A DNA stretch of 64,000 bases from the NCBI GenBank assembly GCA_964409675.1, contig CAYPEF010000001.1:1-64000 (forward strand), read 5' to 3'. A program made the translations under genes and the position numbers. Shown piece by piece: positions 27,898 through 36,428 of this stretch. Within the stretch, counting starts at the first letter, position 1; each line of letters starts with the position of its first letter. A model generated the notes under the pieces. That model was not told the origin of the DNA and did not search any database. It saw only the letters and a program-made list of their open reading frames with translations. The stretch is from CAYMDD01 sp964409675. Lineage in GTDB: Bacteria > Pseudomonadota > Alphaproteobacteria > Rickettsiales > SXRF01.

Positions 27898-28572
27898 ATG
27901 GGCGGATTAAAGCGGTTGGGCGTATATTGCATCATCATCGGCGCGGCCATCACGGCTTCGCTGGCGCAAGCCAGCGCCGAAAGCGTATCCGCGCGCACCC
28001 CGGAAGCGCGCTTCGCCGAGCGCCGCGCGCTGGTGGCCAGCATGACCGACATGACGCTGAGCGTATTGCAGGATCAGAAGAAAAGCTTCTCCGACCGCGA
28101 GGAAACCCTGAAGCGCGGTATTGCCGGCATGGTCAATATCGACTGGATCGCCAAGTTCGTCCTTGGCGTGGCGTGGCGCAGCGCTACCCCGGAGCAGCGC
28201 GAGCGCTACACGGCGCTGTACGGCGATTACCTGATTAAAATGTACATCGCCAATTTCGCGCAAAACAGCAGCCGCAAGGTTGCCGACATGAAAATCGTCG
28301 GGCTGGACAATAGTGAAGACGACCGCTTCACCGTGCGCACCGAAGTACTGCTCTCCACCCGCGAGACGCTGAAGGTCAATTATCTGGTCAGTGACCAGCC
28401 GGATGACCATCGTATCCTGGACATCACCATCGAAGGCGTAAGCCTGCTCACCTCGCACCGCGCCGAATTCAGCCAGATCGCCGCAGCAAGCGGCGTCGGC
28501 GGGGTGATTCATACGCTGGAGCAACTGGTGCAGGCGGACAAGCCCCCCATGCAATTATCCAGCGCGATGTAA
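27898..28572 (+). CDS. mlaC: MlaC-like phospholipid-binding periplasmic protein
   Basis: The 224-residue protein has a signal peptide (cleavage after AQASA) and the MlaC/Ttg2D fold pattern: GIAGMVNIDWIAKFVLGVAW then a RERYTALYGDYLIKMYI helix, strands with FTVRTEVLL, and a RILDITIEGVSLLTSHRAEF strand near the end. MlaC ferries phospholipids between the MlaA complex and MlaFEDB. It is about 13 kb away from the mlaE-mlaF-mlaD operon, so it may serve that system in trans or belong to another. Upstream is an AT-rich region and no RBS stronger than GAGG. Confidence 0.87.
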   Translation: MGGLKRLGVYCIIIGAAITASLAQASAESVSARTPEARFAERRALVASMTDMTLSVLQDQKKSFSDREETLKRGIAGMVNIDWIAKFVLGVAWRSATPEQRERYTALYGDYLIKMYIANFAQNSSRKVADMKIVGLDNSEDDRFTVRTEVLLSTRETLKVNYLVSDQPDDHRILDITIEGVSLLTSHRAEFSQIAAASGVGGVIHTLEQLVQADKPPMQLSSAM

Positions 28573-28583
28573 CGCGGCAAATC

Positions 28584-28844
28584 TTAACGCGCTCTATATG
28601 CCGGGCGTCCAGCCGCTAGTTCGCTCCATTGGCCCATAATACGCGATTGATTCGGCTGCCGGTCCCACCAGTCTTCTCCACCTTGGGTGCGACCGGGACG
28701 TTCCATTTGTTCGCCTTGATTGCGTACGGTGGTATGATTCTGAGCTTCCTGGTTTCTCTCAGTCCGTTCCAGTTGTTCTGCCTGATTCGGGCCGGGGTCC
28801 AGCATTTCCCTACCTTGCGGTTTATCCTGAATTTCTTCATGCAT
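28584..28844 (-). CDS. Small hydrophilic Gln/Glu/Arg/Asn-rich hypothetical protein
   Basis: From ATG 28844, preceded by GGGAG nine bases away, 86 codons read a very polar protein with an approximate internal duplication (NQAEQLERTERNQEAQN and NQGEQMERPGRTQGGED). No hydrophobic core is apparent, so it would be disordered. The gene lies in the gap between convergent-facing mlaC and yceI. Ribosome binding and repeat structure favour coding, but composition makes this uncertain. Confidence 0.4.
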   Translation of the reverse strand: MHEEIQDKPQGREMLDPGPNQAEQLERTERNQEAQNHTTVRNQGEQMERPGRTQGGEDWWDRQPNQSRIMGQWSELAAGRPAYRAR

Positions 28845-28922
28845 TGCCTTTTCTCCCATACATGGAGCGGCATACTGCATACGCGGCTGCAATTGTAAAG
28901 AAATTAAAGCTTAAATTAATGA

Positions 28923-29570
28923 TTAATGAGGAATTTTGCTGAATTCCGCCTCGATAATCACCTCTACCTCGTCACCCACGCCCATAGTGGAGCCGGGAGC
29001 GGGAATGCCGTAGCTCACGCCGAATTCCGAGCGTTTCAGCACCCCTTTCGCCGAAAACCCGATGCGCGGGTTTGGGTCCATCGGGTGGCCGGCATAGCCG
29101 CCGTTGAATGTGGTATCGAGATCCACCGGGCGGCTGACGCCGTGCAAGGTAAGCTCGCCGTGGATGCGCGCGCTGTTCGGGCCGGTCAGCTTCACGGAGG
29201 TGGAGCGGTAGGTGAGCTGAGGGAACTGCTTGCTGTCCAGCCATTTATCTCCCAGCAGCTCGGCGTTGAAATCGAGCGTGGCCTTATCAGGATAATCGGT
29301 TTCCAGCGAAAGCGGGTCGATGCTGGCGCTGACGCTTGAGAGGGCAGGCTGCGCGGGGTCGAAATGCAGCCTCGCATCAAAGCGCGTGAAGCGGGCGGTA
29401 TAGTGCGAAAACCCCATATGGCTCACGCGGAAAATCAGGCTGGCATGCGCTTTATCCAGCGCATATTCCCCCGCCGGTGCTTCGGTGGCAACCGGAATGA
29501 TGGCGGCGTCGCCGGCATAGGCGAGGGTGGGCAGGGATGCGGCAAGTGCGCAGGCAAGTAGGCGTTTCAT
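28923..29570 (-). CDS. YceI-family periplasmic lipid-binding protein
   Basis: The 215-residue protein has a signal peptide (cleavage after AYAGDA) and the YceI lipocalin-like barrel pattern: YALDKAHASLIFRVSHMGFS, SVSASIDPLSLETD, LTLHGVSRPVDLD and a last strand VGDEVEVIIEAEFSK. Members bind polyisoprenoids or related lipids. It overlaps the upstream SRPBCC gene by 4 bases (ATGA), so the two are translated together. Confidence 0.92.
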   Translation of the reverse strand: MKRLLACALAASLPTLAYAGDAAIIPVATEAPAGEYALDKAHASLIFRVSHMGFSHYTARFTRFDARLHFDPAQPALSSVSASIDPLSLETDYPDKATLDFNAELLGDKWLDSKQFPQLTYRSTSVKLTGPNSARIHGELTLHGVSRPVDLDTTFNGGYAGHPMDPNPRIGFSAKGVLKRSEFGVSYGIPAPGSTMGVGDEVEVIIEAEFSKIPH

Positions 29571-30103
29571 ATGTTCGTTCCTTTTGTGACCACTTCTTCC
29601 AGATTGCGCAGTCCCTGGTCGAACTGCTTTCCCACCATCTTTTCGCAGTTCATGATCAGGCCCATCAGCTTGCTGATGAAATTCTTCCTTCCTGCCATGC
29701 TCCAGGTAACCAGCGTCTGCTGTCCTTGCGGCATGAACGCGAATTCCGCCGTGTTGGTGGCCTTGAAGGGCTTCAGGAAATCCAGCCGCAGCCGCACCAG
29801 TTCGACGGGCGTGCTTTCGGTGATCATCATCGCGCCTTCGCCGACCTTGCTATTGCCCGCCCAGCGCATGATTGCGCCCGCCCCTTCTTTGGGGCCGGCG
29901 AAGTCGTTCTTCGCGTTCGGATCCAGCCGCGCCCACGGCGACCATGCATTCCAGCGGCGCAGATTATTCACCTGCTCGTATAATGCCTGCGGCGGCGCAG
30001 AGATAAGGGCGCTGCGCGAGACGCGGAATTCATCCGCCTGCATGGCGGCGACGGCGGCAAGGATAACCGCACCGATCAGCGCCATGAAAAGAAAAGTGAT
30101 CAT
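29567..30103 (-). CDS. SRPBCC (START-like) family membrane-anchored protein
   Basis: The 178-residue protein has one N-terminal hydrophobic helix and a START/polyketide-cyclase-like domain: FRVSRSALISAPPQALYEQV, then NNLRRWNAWSPWARLDPNA, typical of this group, and a long C-terminal helix ending GLRNLEEVV. It probably binds a hydrophobic ligand. It is directly upstream of yceI in the same operon; the pairing of two small lipid-binding folds suggests a shared hydrophobic substrate. Confidence 0.85.
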   Translation of the reverse strand: MITFLFMALIGAVILAAVAAMQADEFRVSRSALISAPPQALYEQVNNLRRWNAWSPWARLDPNAKNDFAGPKEGAGAIMRWAGNSKVGEGAMMITESTPVELVRLRLDFLKPFKATNTAEFAFMPQGQQTLVTWSMAGRKNFISKLMGLIMNCEKMVGKQFDQGLRNLEEVVTKGTNI

Positions 30104-30165
30104 GAATGCACCCCGCAGAAAAATTTAAGCCCTACGTTAGTGAAATAAACGTGATTTACAAGTGC

Positions 30166-30507
30166 TTATTTATCTGCCGTTTCCTGATCCACCCATGCCA
30201 GATATTCCGGGCTCCCGCCGCTTGGCTTCCAGGTGACGATGCATGGGCAGCGGTAGGGATGCAGCTGTTTTACTCTAGCAATAATTGCGTCGGCATGTCT
30301 CTCAACGGATTTGGCGATTAACGTCACTTCCGTCGCTGTTTCAATTTTTCCTTCCCAGCGATAGACCGATTCAATGCCGGAATAAATATTCGCGCAGGCG
30401 ATCAGCCGCGCCTCCAGCAGCGCATGCGCAATTTCGCTTGCCGCTTGCGCATTTGGAAAAGTGATATACACTATGATGGCTTGCATGTATTTATATATAG
30501 GAAACAT
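30166..30507 (-). CDS. cutA: Divalent-cation tolerance protein CutA
   Basis: The protein matches CutA from MQAIIVYITFPNAQAASEIA through ARLIACANIYSGIESVYRW to EVTLIAKSVERH and the aromatic-rich HPYRCPCIVTW end. CutA forms trimers and is linked to copper tolerance in E. coli, though its true role is debated. ATG 30507 gives 113 residues; ATG 30486 gives 106 and starts exactly where the family usually does. Neither has a clear ribosome binding site, so the shorter form is as likely. Confidence 0.92.
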   Translation of the reverse strand: MFPIYKYMQAIIVYITFPNAQAASEIAHALLEARLIACANIYSGIESVYRWEGKIETATEVTLIAKSVERHADAIIARVKQLHPYRCPCIVTWKPSGGSPEYLAWVDQETADK

Positions 30508-30586
30508 ATGCCGTGCGCTGCTACTAAAAAAGCGCCTTACGGCTAAATGCTGAACCAGATGTGCCCTCTTTAGAAAAGGTATAAAT

Positions 30587-31000
<414 letters not shown>

Positions 31001-31010
31001 ACTATTCCCG

Positions 31011-31952
31011 TCAAGCAGCGTCTGCCGCTGCGCTGGTATAATGGCGGAACACGTCCTCCAGGCTGGCCTGGTGGGTGGTAATGTCGCGGATGGAGCAGCC
31101 GGAGCCGGCAATAGCGCTTAGAATATCCTGGATGCTGTCTTGGTTGGATTTATAGTTCACCTGTAAACTCCCCTCCGGTGTGACGCTGGCGTCGAAACGG
31201 CGCAGATTATCGGGCAGGGAGGTCAGCGGCGCATTAGGCACCACCACCAGCTGCTTGGCGTCGAACTGGCGCATCAGCGCCGCCTTGCTTTCTCGGGCGA
31301 TCAGTCGGCCATGATTGATAATTGCCACCGTATCGCACAGCTCTTCCGCTTCTTCCAGATAATGGGTCGTCAAAAGCACCGTAGTGCCGCTGGCATTGAG
31401 TTGCTTGACATACTCCCATAATTGCGTGCGTAGCTCTACGTCCACGCCGGCGGTCGGCTCATCCAGAATCAGCACTTTTGGCGCATGCACCAGCGCCTTG
31501 GCCACCAGCAGGCGGCGGCGCATACCGCCCGATAGGCGCCTTGCATGAATATCGGCCTTGTCGGTCAGCCCCAGCGCGTCTATGATTTCCTGCGTGCGGC
31601 GCTTGGCCTTCGGCACGCCGTAATACCCGGCATGGATATCCAGCGCCTCGCGCACGGTGAAGAATGTATCCAGGATTAATTCCTGTGGCACCACGCCGAG
31701 CGAAAGTCGGGCACTTCGCATATCGCTGATAATATCATGCCCGCAAATGCTCACCGTGCCGGAGCTTTTCAGTACTAGCCCGGCCATGATATTGATCAGC
31801 GTGGACTTCCCCGCCCCATTTGGCCCCAGCAGCCCGAAAAACGATCCCCGCGGAATCTCGAGCGTAATGCCCTTCAACGCCTCCTTGGACTGTCCTTTTT
31901 TATCAGTATAGGTTTTTTTTAAATCATGAATGGCAACGGCAGGAGCGGACAT
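31011..31952 (-). CDS. ABC-2-type transporter ATP-binding protein
   Basis: The 313-residue protein has Walker A LLGPNGAGKST, Q-loop in VVPQELIL, signature LSGGMRRRLLVAKAL, Walker B VLILDEPTAGVDVE and the H-loop in TTHYLEEAEEL, followed by a C-terminal extension of about 90 residues as in DrrA/CcmA-like exporters. The neighbouring genes are a convergent secreted protein and an upstream racemase, so no permease is adjacent; its membrane partner must lie elsewhere. Confidence 0.92.
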   Translation of the reverse strand: MSAPAVAIHDLKKTYTDKKGQSKEALKGITLEIPRGSFFGLLGPNGAGKSTLINIMAGLVLKSSGTVSICGHDIISDMRSARLSLGVVPQELILDTFFTVREALDIHAGYYGVPKAKRRTQEIIDALGLTDKADIHARRLSGGMRRRLLVAKALVHAPKVLILDEPTAGVDVELRTQLWEYVKQLNASGTTVLLTTHYLEEAEELCDTVAIINHGRLIARESKAALMRQFDAKQLVVVPNAPLTSLPDNLRRFDASVTPEGSLQVNYKSNQDSIQDILSAIAGSGCSIRDITTHQASLEDVFRHYTSAAADAA

Positions 31953-31981
31953 GGTGGATAATCATTGATTCAGGCACTGGT

Positions 31982-32674
31982 TCAGGAAAGGCACCACTCT
32001 ACCGCTTTCCCGGCATGAAGCAAGGTGCTATCGAACAATGGCGCGGGCGTATGGTTCTGCCCGATCAGCAACCCGATTTCCGTGCAGCCGAGAATGATGC
32101 CTTCCGCGCCCTGCCGCTGCAACTCGTCAATCGCTTGCATGTAGGTGGCGCGCGAATCCTCGCGGATGATGCCGCGGCATAATTCTTCGAAGATGATGCG
32201 GTTGATTTCAGGCCTTGCATCTTCAAGCGGTGTCAGCAGTTCAATGCCGAACCGCTCCTGCATCCGCTCGCGGTAAAACGGCATCTCCATGGTAAAGCGC
32301 GTGCCGAGCAGCCCTGCCTTGTGCATGCCTCGCCTTTGCAGTGCCTCTGCCGTGCTGTCAATGATATGCAGCAGCGGCAGCTTCACTTCTTCCTCAATCG
32401 CATCGGCCATCAAATGCATGGTATTGGTGCAGATGACAATGGCCTCTGCCCCGGCAGCTTTTAAACACTGCGCGGCGTTCACCATCAGGCGTGTCGCCTG
32501 TTCCCAGTCACCTTTTGCCTGCAATGGAGCAATCTCCGCCATGTCAAAGCTGTAGAGTGCTAACGGGGCCGAGTGCAGCCCGCCTAGCCGTTCACGCACG
32601 CCTTCATTAATCAGCCGGTAGTAGACCGCTGTTGATTCCCAGCTCAATCCTCCGATCAACCCAAGTGTACGCAC
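31982..32674 (-). CDS. Aspartate/glutamate racemase family protein
   Basis: The 230-residue protein starts IGGLSWESTAVYYRLINEGV and has the two catalytic-cysteine motifs of the Asp/Glu racemase superfamily, VICTNTMH and ILGCTEIGLL, at the usual spacing. The YgeA-like branch racemises several amino acids; the precise substrate is not predictable. Its start codon overlaps the der stop by one base, so it is co-transcribed with yfgM-bamB-der. Confidence 0.92.
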   Translation of the reverse strand: MRTLGLIGGLSWESTAVYYRLINEGVRERLGGLHSAPLALYSFDMAEIAPLQAKGDWEQATRLMVNAAQCLKAAGAEAIVICTNTMHLMADAIEEEVKLPLLHIIDSTAEALQRRGMHKAGLLGTRFTMEMPFYRERMQERFGIELLTPLEDARPEINRIIFEELCRGIIREDSRATYMQAIDELQRQGAEGIILGCTEIGLLIGQNHTPAPLFDSTLLHAGKAVEWCLS

Positions 32675-34017
32675 TATTTCTTCTCCGGCGCATACGGATT
32701 CTTCGATTTGCGGATTTTCATCCGCAACGGGACGCCGGGGAGATTGAAATATTCACGCAGATCATTGGTTAAATAGCGCAGATAATGCTCCGGCACGTCA
32801 GAGAGGTTGGAAAATAGCGTAAAGGTCGGTGGGCGGGTTTTGGCTTGCGTGATATAGCGCAGCTTCAGTCGCCTGCCATCGATCAGCGGCGGCGAGTGAC
32901 GGGAAAGCGCATCCTCCAGCCAGCGGTTGAGCGGCGCGGTGCCGATATGCGTGTTCCAGATGTCATAGGCGTGGAACGCCGCGCGCATCAGCGCGTCCAG
33001 CCCGCTGCCTTTCAGGCCCGAGAGTTCCACCACTGGCAGGCCGCGCAAATGCGGCAGCGCCGTTTGCAGCTTGTCCTGGATATGCTGGCGCACGGCTTTG
33101 ACGTCGCTCACCTGGTCCCACTTGTTCACCGCCAGCACCAGCGCCCGTCCCTCCTGCTCCACCAGTGAGGCGATGGTGACGTCCTGCTTCTCCAGCGGTT
33201 GCGCTGCATCCACCACCAGCACCACCACCTGTGCGTACTGAATGGCGCGGAGACTGTCGGCCACCGCCATTTTCTCCACGGCACTGTCGATATGGGTGCG
33301 CCGCCGCATGCCCGCCGTATCCACCAGCCGGATTTCGCGCCCCTTATAGGCGAAAGGCACGGCAATGGCATCGCGGGTGATGCCCGCTTCCGGCCCGGTC
33401 AGCAGCCGGTCCTCGCCGAGCAGGCGGTTGATCAAGGTGGATTTGCCCGCGTTCGGGCGACCTACGATGGCGAGTTGCAGGATGCCATCGGGCGCTTCCT
33501 CGTTGTCTTCTTCCGTTTCTTCCGGGACGGAAGCAAAGGGAGCCAGCGCCTCGTATAGCTCGCCCATTCCCTCATTATGTGCGGCGGAAATCGCCACTGG
33601 CTCGCCGAAGCCGAAGGAATAGGCTTCCAGCAGCGTGGTATCCGCTGCCTTGCCTTCGGCCTTATTTACCACCAGCACGATTTTCGCGCCCTCTTTGCGC
33701 AGATGCTGCGCGAAATGCTTGTCAATCGGTGTAATCCCGGCGCGGCCATCGATCAGGAACAGAATCACATCCGCCTCACGCACGCCGCGCAGCGTCTGCT
33801 CGGTCATGCGCGCCTGCAAGCTGGTGTCCTCGGCTTCTTCCAGCCCGGCGGTATCGAAGAGGGTAAACTCCAGCGGGCCGATATGCCCCAGCCCCTCGCG
33901 TCGGTCGCGCGTCACGCCCGGCTGGTCATCGACCAGCGCGAACTGGGTACCGGTCAGCCGGTTGAACAGGGTGGACTTGCCCACGTTCGGGCGTCCGGCG
34001 ATGGCGACTTTCAGCAT
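32674..34017 (-). CDS. der: Ribosome-assembly GTPase Der (EngA)
   Basis: The 447-residue protein has two tandem GTPase domains, each with a P-loop (GRPNVGKSTLFNRL at 8 and GRPNAGKSTLINRL near 185), DxxG motifs (DTAGLEEAED, DTAGMRRRTH) and guanine-specificity motifs (NKAE in the first, NKWD in the second), then the C-terminal KH-like domain with KLRYITQAKTRPPTFTLF. Der acts in 50S subunit assembly. The usual yfgM-bamB-der gene order is kept. Confidence 0.97.
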   Translation of the reverse strand: MLKVAIAGRPNVGKSTLFNRLTGTQFALVDDQPGVTRDRREGLGHIGPLEFTLFDTAGLEEAEDTSLQARMTEQTLRGVREADVILFLIDGRAGITPIDKHFAQHLRKEGAKIVLVVNKAEGKAADTTLLEAYSFGFGEPVAISAAHNEGMGELYEALAPFASVPEETEEDNEEAPDGILQLAIVGRPNAGKSTLINRLLGEDRLLTGPEAGITRDAIAVPFAYKGREIRLVDTAGMRRRTHIDSAVEKMAVADSLRAIQYAQVVVLVVDAAQPLEKQDVTIASLVEQEGRALVLAVNKWDQVSDVKAVRQHIQDKLQTALPHLRGLPVVELSGLKGSGLDALMRAAFHAYDIWNTHIGTAPLNRWLEDALSRHSPPLIDGRRLKLRYITQAKTRPPTFTLFSNLSDVPEHYLRYLTNDLREYFNLPGVPLRMKIRKSKNPYAPEKK

Positions 34018-34022
34018 GGCAT

Positions 34023-35378
34023 TCAGCGCAGGGCGTGCAGCGTGGAATCCTGCGTCACCAGGTACATGGCGTTGCCGGAAAGAACCGGCGCGCTAAAGAC
34101 GCCGTCAGGAATCGAGATCACCGGCTCCGCCTTGCCGTCCATGGCGCTGAATACGCGCAACTCACCGTTGGCTCCGGCCACATAGATTTTTCCGCTGGCC
34201 AGCACCGGGCCGCTCCAGTGATAAGGATCAATTTTCTTATCTTCATTTTTATAGCGCGGCAGCGGCGCGGTCCAGTAGACGCGGCCATCCATGCGGTTGA
34301 GCGCCATTAGCACCGCGTCGGGCGTGATGAGAAACACCGCATTGCCCGCTACCCACAGCGGCTCCGGCGAACTCACTGTCTGCTCCCACACGCGCTGGCC
34401 ATTATCCAGCCGGTACGCGCCCAGAATCCCGGCATTGCTCACTACGTAGAGCGCATTCCCCACGATCACCGGGTCGCTGCCGATATCGCTGAACAGGCCG
34501 GTGGCGTTGGTGCGCCGCGTCTGGCTTAAGCTATCCGCCCAGATTTCCTTGCCGGTTTCGGAAGAAAGCACGTAAATCTCGCCGGAGGAGTAGGGGGCCG
34601 CCACCACGTCGCGCGCGAGCGACGGTGAGGCATGCGAGAGGAAGCTCGCGCCTTCATCAATGCCGCGGTGGTTCCACAGCACCGATCCGTCGCGGGCGTT
34701 GAGCGAGAACATCTGGCTGTCGATGGTGACGATGAAGAGGCGGCTGGAAACGATTTTCGGCGCCGAGCGCACCGGGATATTCAGCGGCTGCCGCCATAAT
34801 TCGCTTCCGTCTTCGGCCTTGAACGCGGCAACCAGCCCTCGGCCCGACACGGCATACACCACGCCATTATCATAGGCGAGGCCGCCGCCCAGCATCTCAT
34901 CCTCATCCTTATCCGCCACTCCCGGCGACACCCAGCGCACCGAGGAAACGTTATTCGCGTCATGCGCCGAAACCGCGCCGGTGGAATCCATGGCGAACAC
35001 GCTGCCGCCGCCGGTGACGGGTGCGATGGCAAAGCCGCGCGTAAACGCATTGCCCTTGCCGATACGGGCGGAAGCGCGGCTGCTTAAATTACCGCTCTGC
35101 TTGGGATGCCCCACAGCGGACGCCCCATTGCCACCATGCTCCGGCCAGCTCTCGATGGGCGCAGCCGCCGGCAATTCAATCGGCGTGCCGGCCAGTGAAC
35201 TGTCAGCTTGCAAGGTGGTGTCGCGCTCGGCCAGCACCGCTAGGCGCTCGCCCGGCAGTTTGTCTTCTTCCTTCTTGGTCCCGCCCATCCAGCTGGGCAG
35301 GCTGCTGCAAGCGGCAAGGGTGAGGGAAAGTGAAATCAGGCATAAACTTGGCAGGCGGAGGGCGGCCATGGGGGTCAC
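34023..35378 (-). CDS. bamB: Outer-membrane assembly lipoprotein BamB
   Basis: The 451-residue protein has a lipoprotein signal ending LTLAACSS and about seven PQQ-like beta-propeller blades with the AxxGxxxWxx signature, such as EDGSELWRQPL, RDGSVLWNHRG and DNGQRVWEQTV. BamB scaffolds BamA in the outer membrane. A loop of about 60 residues before the first blade is longer than in E. coli. The start overlaps the yfgM stop by 4 bases; an ATG at 35369 could be used instead. Confidence 0.93.
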   Translation of the reverse strand: MTPMAALRLPSLCLISLSLTLAACSSLPSWMGGTKKEEDKLPGERLAVLAERDTTLQADSSLAGTPIELPAAAPIESWPEHGGNGASAVGHPKQSGNLSSRASARIGKGNAFTRGFAIAPVTGGGSVFAMDSTGAVSAHDANNVSSVRWVSPGVADKDEDEMLGGGLAYDNGVVYAVSGRGLVAAFKAEDGSELWRQPLNIPVRSAPKIVSSRLFIVTIDSQMFSLNARDGSVLWNHRGIDEGASFLSHASPSLARDVVAAPYSSGEIYVLSSETGKEIWADSLSQTRRTNATGLFSDIGSDPVIVGNALYVVSNAGILGAYRLDNGQRVWEQTVSSPEPLWVAGNAVFLITPDAVLMALNRMDGRVYWTAPLPRYKNEDKKIDPYHWSGPVLASGKIYVAGANGELRVFSAMDGKAEPVISIPDGVFSAPVLSGNAMYLVTQDSTLHALR

Positions 35379-36007
35379 TCCTTGGTGGGGGAAGCGGCGG
35401 GCGTGGAATCGGCGGCAAGGTAAGCGGCGATCATCCCGGCGCGGTCGCGCACCGGGGTAGGGGCTTCGGCGGCATCGCGTAAAGAAGCAAAGCGCTTCTG
35501 CGCCTGAGCCATATCTTTATCTTGTACCGCCTGCCAGGCATGCAGCTCGGCTTGGGTATAATAGAAGGGCGCTTTGCTATCCGTTGGCAACGCTTGTTTC
35601 GCATCACTTGCCTGCATGGCATGGCTGCGCGCCAGCGCGCGGAGTCCCGCATCCACGCCGGACGCATCGGCAATGCGCTGGTACTGCGCGGTGGCCTTGG
35701 CCTTATCGCCCTTTTCCATCAGCGACGCCGCATAGCGCAAAGAAGCAATGGCGGTGGTGTTATCCATGCGCCCGCCCGCGAGCGCCTCCAGATTCTGCCC
35801 GCTGGCAGGAGCATCCAGCGCCGTGAGCAGGGCGCTGGTCTGGCTGATGGCCTGCGAGCGCTGGTAATGCTTCCAACCAACACCAAGCGCCGTGCCAAGC
35901 ACAACCGCCACGCAGCCGCCGATCACCAGCGTGCCGTAACGACCCCACCAGACGCGAAGCTTCTCGCGCTGGAGGTCTTCTTCCAATTCTCTGATAAACT
36001 CATCCAT
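35375..36007 (-). CDS. yfgM: YfgM-like TPR protein
   Basis: The 210-residue protein begins with a short cytoplasmic helix (FIRELEEDLQREKLRVWWGR), one membrane helix, and a periplasmic TPR region (about 60-195) that includes IASLRYAASLMEKGDKAKAT. In E. coli YfgM is an inner-membrane TPR protein that works with PpiD and the Sec translocon and is encoded before bamB. The same gene order and the 4-base overlap with bamB support the assignment. Confidence 0.87.
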   Translation of the reverse strand: MDEFIRELEEDLQREKLRVWWGRYGTLVIGGCVAVVLGTALGVGWKHYQRSQAISQTSALLTALDAPASGQNLEALAGGRMDNTTAIASLRYAASLMEKGDKAKATAQYQRIADASGVDAGLRALARSHAMQASDAKQALPTDSKAPFYYTQAELHAWQAVQDKDMAQAQKRFASLRDAAEAPTPVRDRAGMIAAYLAADSTPAASPTKE

Positions 36008-36106
36008 GGCGGCGCATCATACTGATTGGGAAAAATACCGCAATCGGGATTTGTAGTGCTGGAGGGGCGGATTTCCCTCCCCGTATCCTTACATCCCCTG
36101 CGGATG

Positions 36107-36139
36107 CCCGTCATCCCCGCAGAAGGCAGGGATGACGGG
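36107..36139. repeat. Palindromic repeat with T run
   Basis: Arms CCCGTCATCCC and GGGATGACGGG enclose 11 bases and are followed on the plus strand by TTTTAAAG. Both adjacent genes run on the minus strand, so it is not an obvious terminator for either; it looks like a dispersed palindrome related to the one at 27114. Confidence 0.6.
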
Positions 36140-36174
36140 TTTTAAAGCCTTAGGAGGGGAGCGCCATGAGCCTA

Positions 36175-36324
36175 TCAATAATTCTTATGCTTGGACGCGC
36201 TTTCGTCCAGCTTTTTGCCGCCGGCCTGGATATCCTCGCCGAGGCCTTCCATGGTGTTGCAGGAGGCAAGCGCCAGCATGGCGGCAAGCAGGCCGAGCGG
36301 CAGCAGTAACGATGCTTTCTTCAT
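36175..36324 (-). CDS. Entericidin A/B-family lipoprotein
   Basis: From ATG 36324 the 49 residues consist of a lipoprotein signal ending LALASCN and the short conserved tail TMEGLGEDIQAGGKKLDESA, the signature of entericidins. In E. coli these small envelope lipoproteins form a toxin/antidote pair induced in stationary phase; only a single copy is seen here, as is common outside enterobacteria. The longer reading to 36408 lacks support. Confidence 0.9.
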   Translation of the reverse strand: MKKASLLLPLGLLAAMLALASCNTMEGLGEDIQAGGKKLDESASKHKNY

Positions 36325-36368
36325 ATGTATCCCCAATGATATCAAATGGTTTTGGATAATAAACGCAA

Positions 36369-36396
36369 CAGGCGCCACGCTTAAGCGTGACGCCTG
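36369..36396 (-). terminator. Terminator hairpin after trxB
   Basis: A near-perfect 14-bp inverted repeat around AGGCGCCACGCTT with one wobble lies 33 bases after the trxB stop; on the minus strand it is followed by GTTGCGTTTATTAT, a T-rich tail. Confidence 0.6.
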
Positions 36397-36428
36397 AAAA
36401 AAGCGCAAGCCGAAGAGGACGTCAAGCG

